Assembly: GCA_043811005.1 (NCBI GenBank)
Contig: JBDRNO010000062.1
Location: 1-22,116, forward strand
Direction of reading: 5' to 3'
DNA from: JBDRNO01 sp043811005
GTDB lineage: Bacteria; Bacteroidota; Bacteroidia; NORP154
DNA length: 22,116 bases
The translations under genes and the position numbers were made by a program. The notes under the pieces are model-generated. The model had not been told where the DNA came from, ran no database searches, and saw nothing but the letters and a program-made list of their open reading frames with translations. Position 1 is the stretch's first letter, and each line of letters opens with the position of its first letter. Below, one piece after another: positions 7,293 through 13,283 of this stretch.

Positions 7293-8192
7293 ATGGCAGC
7301 AAAGATTAGATTAACAAGACACGGAAAGAAAAAAAATCCCTATTATCACATTATTATAGCTGATGTCCGTGCTCCCAGGGATGGAAGGCATATAGAAATA
7401 ATAGGAAATTATGACCCAAACACCAATCCTGCTACAATCAATATTGACAGTGACAAAGCCCTGGAATGGCTGGAAAAAGGTGCACAGCCTACAAATACAA
7501 CAAGGGCAATACTGTCATATAAGGGAATTTTATTAAGAAAGCATTTGGCTCAAGGTGTTAAGAAAGGAGCATTATCCCAAGCGGAAGCAGACAAAAAATT
7601 CGAGGCATGGTCTACCGAAAAAGAAAAGAAAATTGAAGATAAAAGGAAAAGGATCATAAAACAAAAAGATGACGAGATCAAAAAACTGTTAGCTGCTGAA
7701 ACCCAAATTAAGGAAGCAAAGGAAAAAATTATCATGGCTAAAAGATCTGCCTTGGCAGAAGAGGTTGAAAAGGCGGCTACTAAAGCAAAGGTTGGGGGTG
7801 AAGTTGAGGAGAAGGTTGATGCTGTGAAAGAGGAAATAGTTGCTGAAACTGCAGAAAAAAAAGAAGAAGTAAAAGAAGAGGTAAAGGTAGAGGAATCCAA
7901 GGAAGAAGAAAAGCCGGAGGTTAAAAATGAGGAAAAGGCTGATGAGGTACCGGCTGCTACAGAAGAATCCGCGGTAGAGGAATCCAAGGAAGAAGAAAAG
8001 CCGGAGGTTAAAGATGAGGAAAAGACTGATGAGGTACCGGCTGCTACAGAAGAATCCGCGGTAGAGGAATCCAGGGAAGATGAAAAGCCAGAGGCGGAGG
8101 CACAGGATGAGGAGAAGGCAAAGGATGAGGAAAAAGTTGAGGAAGAAGAAGCGAAAACAGAAGAAAAAGCAGAGACTGAAGAGAAGACTTGA
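7293..8192 (+). CDS. rpsP: 30S ribosomal protein S16 with long charged tail
   Basis: bS16, a small-subunit assembly protein. Residues 1 to about 80 are the conserved domain, opening MAAKIRLTRHGKKKNPYYHI and followed by the RDGRHIEIIGNYDP stretch. The usual protein is about 80-90 residues; this one is 299. Residues ~85-165 form a K/E/A-rich helical extension, and ~170-299 is an acidic E/K/A/P tail containing a 29-residue tandem repeat. Tail extensions of S16 are common in Bacteroidota, but this one is unusually long. The frame ends at TGA 8190-8192. The next frame continues the same E/K-rich composition to a TGA at 8257-8259 that overlaps the downstream ATG, so an extra T at 8189-8190 has probably truncated the tail by about 22 residues. 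The rimM and trmD genes often found beside rpsP are absent. Confidence 0.95.
   Translation: MAAKIRLTRHGKKKNPYYHIIIADVRAPRDGRHIEIIGNYDPNTNPATINIDSDKALEWLEKGAQPTNTTRAILSYKGILLRKHLAQGVKKGALSQAEADKKFEAWSTEKEKKIEDKRKRIIKQKDDEIKKLLAAETQIKEAKEKIIMAKRSALAEEVEKAATKAKVGGEVEEKVDAVKEEIVAETAEKKEEVKEEVKVEESKEEEKPEVKNEEKADEVPAATEESAVEESKEEEKPEVKDEEKTDEVPAATEESAVEESREDEKPEAEAQDEEKAKDEEKVEEEEAKTEEKAETEEKT
7887..8094 (+). repeat. 87-bp tandem repeat within rpsP tail
   Basis: Units start at 7887, 7974 and 8061, exactly 87 bases apart. The first two are full length and differ at only a few bases (for example AAAAATGAG/AAAGATGAG and GGCTGAT/GACTGAT). The third matches only for roughly the first 30 bases. Each encodes 29 residues beginning VEESKEEEKPEVK, so the duplication keeps the reading frame. 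High identity points to a recent expansion. Confidence 0.92.
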
Positions 8193-8259
8193 AACAAAGG
8201 AGGAAAATAAGAAAACAGAAAGAATTGAGTCTGAAGAAAAGGATGAACAAAAAAAATGA
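8190..8259 (+). other. Frameshifted end of rpsP
   Basis: Reading from G8191 gives ETKEENKKTERIESEEKDEQ and then KK before TGA at 8257-8259. This is the same acidic composition as the rpsP tail. Removing one T from ACTTGAA at 8188-8193 joins the two frames into one protein of 321 residues. The restored stop would overlap the next ATG (8256-8258) as ATGA, a classic coupled junction. The lesion may be a real mutation or a sequencing or assembly error. Confidence 0.8.
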
Positions 8260-8624
8260 TGAACCTAAAAAAGAAAATTGAGATATTTCTGAAAGCAAGG
8301 GATAAAACCATGAAGGACCTTGCCGATTACCTCAAATTAAGTGAAGACGATCTCAACAATGCACTATCCGATAATACCTTAGAGATCCGGACATTAGAGA
8401 ACATTTCCAAGGCATTGAGGATCCCTCTTTTCAGTTTTTTCCATGACCCCTTGGCACCAGAACCAAAAAAGGAAATTCCCTATTATACCGAAAAACTTCC
8501 GGAGACTGAAGAATTTGACGTGAAAACAGAGCGCCAAATGCTGCAATCGGAAATAAAAATGCTCCAAAGAGCTATTAAAGGCAAGGAGGAAACACTCAGG
8601 CAATTGAAAAAAGACGATTCTTAG
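8256..8624 (+). CDS. Small XRE-type HTH protein with C-terminal coiled coil
   Basis: A 122-residue protein. Residues ~5-65 look like a Cro/CI-type helix-turn-helix, with KTMKDLADYLKLSEDDLNNA covering the first two helices and TLENISKALRIPLFSFF closing the domain. Residues ~88-120 are a heptad-like charged helix (QMLQSEIKMLQRAIKGKEE), suggesting dimerisation. It probably binds DNA, but no target can be named. Two adjacent ATGs (8256 and 8259) are possible starts; the first overlaps the presumed original rpsP stop. It follows rpsP on the same strand and is probably co-transcribed with it. The family call is moderately firm; a regulatory link to S16 is speculation. Confidence 0.85.
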   Translation: MMNLKKKIEIFLKARDKTMKDLADYLKLSEDDLNNALSDNTLEIRTLENISKALRIPLFSFFHDPLAPEPKKEIPYYTEKLPETEEFDVKTERQMLQSEIKMLQRAIKGKEETLRQLKKDDS

Positions 8625-8635
8625 TGTAATGATTT

Positions 8636-9192
8636 GTTACTGTTCGGATATAAAAAAAATTTGATTAATGAAACCACAGATTTCACCGATTACACAGATA
8701 AAAAATATATTTGTATCCTGATCATGTAAATGTTGATACTTGTAACCAAGTAATAGAACTTTACGATATTTCATGCAGACAATTTACTAATCTTAAAAAA
8801 CATGGGAAAATTTTCACTCCAACTCATAATCTATCTCTATTTTCTAATTTACTCATACCACACTGCCATGCGCTCTTAAAACCCTGATGTCTGCACGCCA
8901 TAGTGCGTTTCGGCACGCAGGCGTGAATGCTTTGTATTTCTCCTTTCTAAAACTAATTTCGATTTTCGCCTTTCCAATACAAATTTCAAATGCGAAGCAT
9001 TCACGAGAGGTTTTGTGCGGCATGCCTAAGGGTATGAGTAAATCTCCATTATCTAAAATGTCTGTGTAGGCTGTGCTTTTGATTAAAATAGCGCCCAAAA
9101 CAAACGCTGAGTTGTGATGAAAAGTTTAATATTTTGATTTCACAGATTAAAATCAGTGAACTCTGTGGTTACATTTTTACCCGAACAGTAAC
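8636..9192. mobile_element. Nested palindromic element A, MITE-like
   Basis: The ends are inverted copies: GTTACTGTTCGG (8636-8647) and CCGAACAGTAAC (9181-9192), or 14 bp if TT/AA is included. Inside is an imperfect inverted pair, 8667-8698 with 9137-9174, containing CCACAGATTTCACCGATT-type sequence. Inside that are two inverted copies of a TTTACTCATACC...CGTGAATGC repeat (8848-8939 and 8988-9044). No transposase is present. An 81-codon minus frame (9098-8853) is a translation of the palindromes. No target duplication is visible. The same terminus bounds element B at 20893-21124. Confidence 0.7.
8848..9044. repeat. Inverted pair of TTTACTCATACC repeats
   Basis: Copy D1 (8848-8939) begins TTTACTCATACC and ends CGTGAATGCTTTGTATTT, with an inserted hairpin around GCACGCCATAGTGCG. 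Copy D2 (8988-9044) is the same element on the other strand, ending AAATGCGAAGCATTCACG when read on plus. Related single copies lie at 16697-16755 and 21157-21210. Confidence 0.8.
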
Positions 9193-9194
9193 AA

Positions 9195-9224
9195 TAAAAA
9201 AAGGCTTCTCATTTAAGAAACCTT
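9195..9224 (-). terminator. Terminator of tRNA-His
   Basis: On the minus strand AAGGTTTCT (9224-9216) pairs with AGAAGCCTT (9209-9201), with one T-G wobble. A run of seven Ts follows. It begins six bases past the tRNA 3' end, and its T tract adjoins the right end of element A. Confidence 0.75.
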
Positions 9225-9229
9225 CTCTG

Positions 9230-9303
9230 GGTGACTGACGGGATTTGAACCCGCGACAACCAGAACCACAATCTGGGACTCTACCAACTGAGCTACAGTC
9301 ACC
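9230..9303 (-). tRNA. tRNA-His (anticodon GTG)
   Basis: The minus strand starts GGTGACTGTAGCTCAGTTGG and gives a full cloverleaf. The extra G-1 pairs with C73, the histidine identity element, on top of a GTGACTG/CAGTCAC acceptor stem. The anticodon loop ATTGTGGTT shows GTG, and the T arm contains GGTTTGAATCC. The CCA end is not encoded. Its cognate synthetase gene hisS lies at 19079-20629, too far away to suggest a functional unit. Confidence 0.97.
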
Positions 9304-9322
9304 GTTTTATTTGGTGAGTTGG

Positions 9323-9330
9323 CAAAATTA
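9323..9330 (-). promoter_or_regulatory. Candidate -7 element for tRNA-His
   Basis: The minus strand reads TAATTTTG, matching TAnnTTTG and identical to the -7 box of the tRNA-Pro promoter. It lies 20 bases upstream of the mature tRNA 5' end. No clear TTTG is found at the expected -33 distance. Confidence 0.5.
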
Positions 9331-9339
9331 ATAATTTTA

Positions 9340-9354
9340 TACTACTTTGTAGTA
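9340..9354. promoter_or_regulatory. TACTACtttGTAGTA operator-like palindrome
   Basis: A perfect 6-bp inverted repeat with a TTT centre lies between the divergent tRNA-His and copper ATPase genes. It overlaps TAAATTTG (9353-9360), a possible plus-strand -7 box. BlaI/CopY-family repressors bind dyads with TAC/GTA half sites, and CopY controls copper ATPases in Firmicutes, which makes an operator plausible. No repressor gene is in the window. Confidence 0.4.
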
Positions 9355-9443
9355 AATTTGCGGGAAATTATAGATAAAAAACATAGTTTCATAATTAAGA
9401 TAAAAAAAAAGATGCCTTCGTAAACTAGTTTTAAAAAAGTTAA

Positions 9444-9523
9444 TTTTTACGCGAATCGCTAATCTATCGCGAATTAGGCGAATATTCGCGTTATTAGCGT
9501 CTTATTCGCGATTCGCGTAAAAA
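9444..9523. repeat. GCGAAT-rich palindromic leader before copper ATPase
   Basis: The arms TTTTTACGCGAATCGC (9444-9459) and its complement at 9508-9523 are a perfect 16-bp inverted repeat. Inside, CGCTAAT (9457-9463) pairs with ATTAGCG (9493-9499), and CGCGAAT (9468-9474) with ATTCGCG (9484-9490). Three stacked hairpins result, competing slightly at 9457-9459. The element ends 16 bases before the ATG at 9540, so any plus transcript starting near 9360 would carry it in the 5' leader. Confidence 0.85.
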
Positions 9524-9539
9524 AAACTTCGCAATTAAT

Positions 9540-11981
9540 ATGGAGAAGAAAGGAACAGATATCAAATTGAATATTGAAGGCATGACTTGTGTGAATTGTG
9601 CTGAATCTGTCAGGCGCAATATAGCGAAAAGAGGTGGTGATGATGTTAATGTGGATTTCTCCCTCGGTGAAGCGCGTTTCTCTATACAGGATGAAACGGA
9701 TGTTAATGAGATCATAGAAGACATCAATAAGCTGGGTTATGCTGCCAGTTATTCCAAACCAATAAGCGAGGATGGATCACAGAAAGAAACAGGAGAAAGA
9801 CGTATCTCACCTATTGAAAAAAAATTTTATTTTTCCCTGATCTTTACCATCCCATTGTTCTCCCACATGTTCCTGCCTTTTGTAGGGTTCTTACAGCATC
9901 CCATGGTTCAGCTTGCTCTTTGCCTGCCGGTATTTATCCTTGGAACCATCCATTTTGGCAAGAGTGCTTTCGGCTCGCTAAAGAGCGGGGTTCCCAATAT
10001 GGATGTACTGATACTAATTGGTTCTACCGCTGCTTTCATATACAGTCTTACAGGAACAATAATGTATTATGGGACGGAATTAGCACATAATTATTTATTC
10101 TATGAAACTACGGCAACCATCATTTCCCTGATCCTTCTTGGAAATGTTCTGGAGCATAGGTCTATACAGCAAACCACTACGGCAATAAGTGAATTAAGCA
10201 AGATACAGGCAACCAAAGCTCAAAAACTAATATCATCAAACGGTGAGGAAAAAACGGTGGAGGTTGATCATAGAGACATCGTGGCAAACGATATGTTGAT
10301 CGTCAATAACGGAGATAAAATACCCGTTGACGGAAAAATTACGTGGGGAGAAGCTTTTATTGATGAATCAATGATCACCGGAGAAAGCGTACCTGTTGAT
10401 AAGAAGATAAATGATGATGTTATTGGAGGGACAATTATAGTTAACGGCAGCATTAAAATGATGGCTACAAATGTTGGTGAAGACACCGTTCTTTCAAAGA
10501 TCATAGAAATGGTCAAAAAGGCACAGCAAAACAAACCCAATATCCAACGATTAGGCGATAAAGTAAGTGCAATATTTGTTCCAATAGTCGTTTTTATCGC
10601 CTTCATAACTTTTTTTATATCATACCTGGTCTTTGATGTATCACTTCAAAAAGCTCTTATGAGCAGCGTTGCCGTTTTGGTTATTTCCTGCCCGTGTGCG
10701 ATGGGACTGGCAACACCCACTGCTGTAATGGCTGGTATAGGCAGGGCGGCAAGAAATGGTATTCTAATAAAAGGTGGAAGCACACTGGAAGAATTTGCTA
10801 AGATCAGGAATATTGTTTTTGACAAAACAGGAACACTCACCACCGGTGAGTTCAAAATAAAAAATATAGAATGCCTTGACGGTGCAGATGAAAAAAACAT
10901 TATTGACATTCTGTTTAACCTTGAACAGCATTCTTCTCATCCCATTGCCAAATCAATAATAAAAGAACTTGAAAATAAATCATCACCCCTAACATTTACT
11001 GAAGTTACTGAAGAAAAGGGGTTGGGGATAAAAGCAAAAGATGGGGAAGGAAATTCTTACCAGGTAGGGTCTATTAATATTACGAAGAATTTAACAGGTG
11101 ACGGCCCACCCCCGCCTACGCGGACCGAAGTCGCTTTGGCGGGCGAAGGCCCCTCTCCGCCAGCTGGCGGAGAGGGAGACCCTCCGCACAAGGCACCCGC
11201 AATATCCGCTTGTACTGAGTTTTACAGAAGTGCTGAAAAGAATCCCGAAAGGAGGGGAAACCTTCCGCACAGGGCGTCCACAGCCTCCGCTGAAAAAAAA
11301 CCCGTTGGTGAGGAAAAGCCTACGCATGGGCACTCCCCTTCCGTTAGGGAAGGGGTCGGGGGATGGGCTGAGGAAAAATCAGGCCAATTCATCTACGTCA
11401 TAAAAAATGACAAATTAATTGCCAGGATTGACATAGCTGATAAGATAAAACCCAACGCATGGGAAATGGTTGCCTCTCTTAGATCGCAAAATATTAAAAC
11501 TATTATGTTAAGTGGCGATACCGATAAAAAATGCAGTGAATTGGCAAGCCAGTTGCAAATAGACGAGGTTTACAGCGAGCAACTCCCCGTCCAAAAGCTC
11601 GACATTATTGATTCCCTGGTAAATCAAGCCCCAACCGCCATGGTTGGTGACGGGATAAATGATGCCCCTGCATTAGCTAAAGCCACGGTTGGCATATCCT
11701 TAAGCAATGCCACACAGGTTGCCATTCAATCAGCCCAGATAATTTTGTTAAAAGGGAATGACCTGTCAGTCGTAAATCATGCACTGCAAATAAGTAAACA
11801 TACTTATCTAACCATCAAGCAAAACCTCTTCTGGGCTTTCTTTTATAATGTTGTGGCAATACCGATTGCAGCGGCAGGTTTACTTAATCCTATGATCGGG
11901 GCTTTGGCAATGGCATTTTCGGATGTGATTGTGATAGGGAATTCCATCCGTTTGAAGAATAAAAAGATAAAGATCATCTGA
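9540..11981 (+). CDS. copA: Copper-exporting P1B-type ATPase with repeat-derived insert
   Basis: An inner-membrane heavy-metal pump, most likely exporting Cu(I). In order: one HMA domain with GMTCVNC (C17, C20); actuator TGES at 280-283; membrane metal site CPC at 384-386; phosphorylation motif DKTGTLT with D428; the HP motif of the ATP-binding domain at H467-P468; and hinge GDGINDAP with D704. The late membrane helices show FFYN and MAFSD where Cu(I) pumps usually have YN and MxxSS, so the last serine is replaced. At 813 residues it is about 90 longer than expected for one HMA domain. The excess is a G/P/E-rich stretch at roughly 522-612, encoded by GC-rich palindromic repeat DNA inserted between GEGNSYQVGSINI and GQFIYVI. 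The frame stays open, so the protein may still work. No copper chaperone or regulator gene adjoins it. Confidence 0.95.
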   Translation: MEKKGTDIKLNIEGMTCVNCAESVRRNIAKRGGDDVNVDFSLGEARFSIQDETDVNEIIEDINKLGYAASYSKPISEDGSQKETGERRISPIEKKFYFSLIFTIPLFSHMFLPFVGFLQHPMVQLALCLPVFILGTIHFGKSAFGSLKSGVPNMDVLILIGSTAAFIYSLTGTIMYYGTELAHNYLFYETTATIISLILLGNVLEHRSIQQTTTAISELSKIQATKAQKLISSNGEEKTVEVDHRDIVANDMLIVNNGDKIPVDGKITWGEAFIDESMITGESVPVDKKINDDVIGGTIIVNGSIKMMATNVGEDTVLSKIIEMVKKAQQNKPNIQRLGDKVSAIFVPIVVFIAFITFFISYLVFDVSLQKALMSSVAVLVISCPCAMGLATPTAVMAGIGRAARNGILIKGGSTLEEFAKIRNIVFDKTGTLTTGEFKIKNIECLDGADEKNIIDILFNLEQHSSHPIAKSIIKELENKSSPLTFTEVTEEKGLGIKAKDGEGNSYQVGSINITKNLTGDGPPPPTRTEVALAGEGPSPPAGGEGDPPHKAPAISACTEFYRSAEKNPERRGNLPHRASTASAEKKPVGEEKPTHGHSPSVREGVGGWAEEKSGQFIYVIKNDKLIARIDIADKIKPNAWEMVASLRSQNIKTIMLSGDTDKKCSELASQLQIDEVYSEQLPVQKLDIIDSLVNQAPTAMVGDGINDAPALAKATVGISLSNATQVAIQSAQIILLKGNDLSVVNHALQISKHTYLTIKQNLFWAFFYNVVAIPIAAAGLLNPMIGALAMAFSDVIVIGNSIRLKNKKIKII
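11098..11375 (+). repeat. In-frame palindromic repeat insert within copA
   Basis: The stretch is GC-rich and Pro/Gly-rich, in sharp contrast to the flanking gene. It holds a 26-bp perfect palindrome centred on GCCAGCTGGC (11151-11176) and a CCCCTTCCGTTAGGGAAGGGG hairpin-like unit near 11335-11355. Its edges are roughly inverted: GCCCACCCCCG (11104-11114) and CGGGGGATGGGC (11357-11368). Two direct copies of a GGAG-GGA-ACC-TCCGCACA-GGC unit start at 11169 and 11251, with a weaker third near 11309. The peptide repeats accordingly (DPPHKAP, NLPHRAS, KPTHGHS). Boundaries are approximate. Confidence 0.88.
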
Positions 11982-12036
11982 CATTCTCAGCTTCCCTTAT
12001 TTAAACGTATCGGAATTTCAATGTTTAATTAATTTA

Positions 12037-12070
12037 CCTGCCTTTGCCGAAACGGCTACGTGCAGGCAGG
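12037..12070. terminator. CCTGCC/GGCAGG hairpin between convergent genes
   Basis: CCTGCC (12037-12042) pairs with GGCAGG (12065-12070), enclosing a second stem GCCG-AAA-CGGC (12046-12056). It separates the convergent copper ATPase and glycosyltransferase genes, and could end transcription from both sides, although no clear T tract follows. It overlaps the glycosyltransferase stop codon and encodes its last residues. Confidence 0.55.
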
Positions 12071-13267
12071 CGAAGTTATGTTCTTAACGAATTTATTCTC
12101 AATAATATCTTCATAAAAATCAAGTAACTTCTGTTCTTCGTTTAACCAATTGTATGTCCTGTAACACATAAATGAATTCCTGCAATAATCTTTTAACAGG
12201 TCTTTTTCAGTGATCAGCAATTTGATAGCTGAATACAGCTTTTGAACGCTCCGGTCAAAGACTGTTTTTCCGCATTTATGTTTCCCGATAATTTTAGTGA
12301 TAAAAGGTAAATCAAAAGCAACTATGGCTATTCCGTAAGTCATATAATTAAATAGTTTATTGGGGCTGGAAAAAATATTATTATAGGTGAAAGTATTGGT
12401 TATTAATCCGATCGAACAATCTTTTAAGTATTTACCAACTTCTGTGTAATCAACCCAACCGGTTTGTTCGATATTTCTTTCCAGGGAATAAGCTTTTATT
12501 TTCGCTTCCAAATATGCTTTCTCTTTACCAGATCCTTCTCCAATAATTCTGAACTTAATTTTGGGAAAATCATTTTTCAATAAATTAAAAACCTCCAATA
12601 TTTCTTTAAGTCCTCTATCGAAGCTTAACACGCCTTCAAACACAATGATGGGAGTGGCTAATTTTTTCTCTTCAAAAACCGGCGGGAAAAAATCAGGATG
12701 TGAAGTGTTGTAAAGTATGCAGCTTTTTATATTATGATTGAATCTTTGATATTCATTCCCGATCAATTCATTAACTGTTATAAGATTTTTAAGATTTTTC
12801 ATCCATCTATTTCTGTAAAAACGATTTACAGGGTCATTAAAATTCCATGATTCATGTGAATCATATACCAGTTTTGCACCAGTCCGTTTCTGAATTTGTA
12901 ATCCTATAAACAATGATTTCGGTTCATGAGCATGGTAGATATCTGCATCAAGTGCAATACCTTTTTTAATAAATTTATCAACATAATTGCTTAATTGAAG
13001 CTTATTTAAGGCTTTCTGAAATGTTGTGAGTGATCTTTGTATACAGTATATCTTGATGTCATCAATAGTAAATTCTTTGGCTTTATCGGGATTTATGATG
13101 CTTTTCCTTCCCATATCATAAACCAGGTATTCTTTATCTGATGAACAGATAAGACTCACATCATATCCTGATTTTGCTAAAGATTTACATTCCTTATAAA
13201 AGATCCTCTCATCCAAAGGTGAATGATCGGTAGTAAGCATGCATACTTTCAATTTATTTTTTGACAT
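12056..13267 (-). CDS. GT4-type glycosyltransferase
   Basis: A 403-residue cytoplasmic or membrane-associated enzyme with a two-Rossmann GT-B layout. The N-terminal half has KVCMLTTDHSPLDERIFYKE (7-26) and ADIYHAHEPKS (108-118). The C-terminal half has GVLSFDRGLKEILEVFNLL, KFRIIGEGSGK and GWVDYTEV before SSPNKLFNYMTYG. In GT4 enzymes the last motif usually reads PNKLFEYM, with the second glutamate of EX7E; here that position is Asn, which could change or weaken donor binding. It probably adds a sugar to a lipid-linked surface glycan; donor and acceptor cannot be read. It starts 16 bases after the flippase stop and is likely co-transcribed with it. The final SPACT residues are encoded by a palindromic repeat. 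Confidence 0.9.
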   Translation of the reverse strand: MSKNKLKVCMLTTDHSPLDERIFYKECKSLAKSGYDVSLICSSDKEYLVYDMGRKSIINPDKAKEFTIDDIKIYCIQRSLTTFQKALNKLQLSNYVDKFIKKGIALDADIYHAHEPKSLFIGLQIQKRTGAKLVYDSHESWNFNDPVNRFYRNRWMKNLKNLITVNELIGNEYQRFNHNIKSCILYNTSHPDFFPPVFEEKKLATPIIVFEGVLSFDRGLKEILEVFNLLKNDFPKIKFRIIGEGSGKEKAYLEAKIKAYSLERNIEQTGWVDYTEVGKYLKDCSIGLITNTFTYNNIFSSPNKLFNYMTYGIAIVAFDLPFITKIIGKHKCGKTVFDRSVQKLYSAIKLLITEKDLLKDYCRNSFMCYRTYNWLNEEQKLLDFYEDIIENKFVKNITSPACT

Positions 13268-13283
13268 ATTTTGGCAATAGAGA

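Noticed and set aside
8188..8193. Programmed +1 frameshift in rpsP as in prfB
   Set aside because: ACU-UGA is not a good slip site for the peptidyl tRNA and no internal Shine-Dalgarno-like stimulator precedes it, so a mutation or sequence error is more likely. Kept as an alternative only.
7550..8311. 253-codon minus frame rich in Ser and Phe opposite rpsP
   Set aside because: It is the antisense of the GAA/GAG-rich S16 tail; low-complexity antisense frames stay open by composition alone.
8853..9098. 81-codon minus frame inside element A
   Set aside because: It reads through two inverted repeat copies. Similar peptides would appear wherever this repeat is translated, so it is not evidence for a gene.
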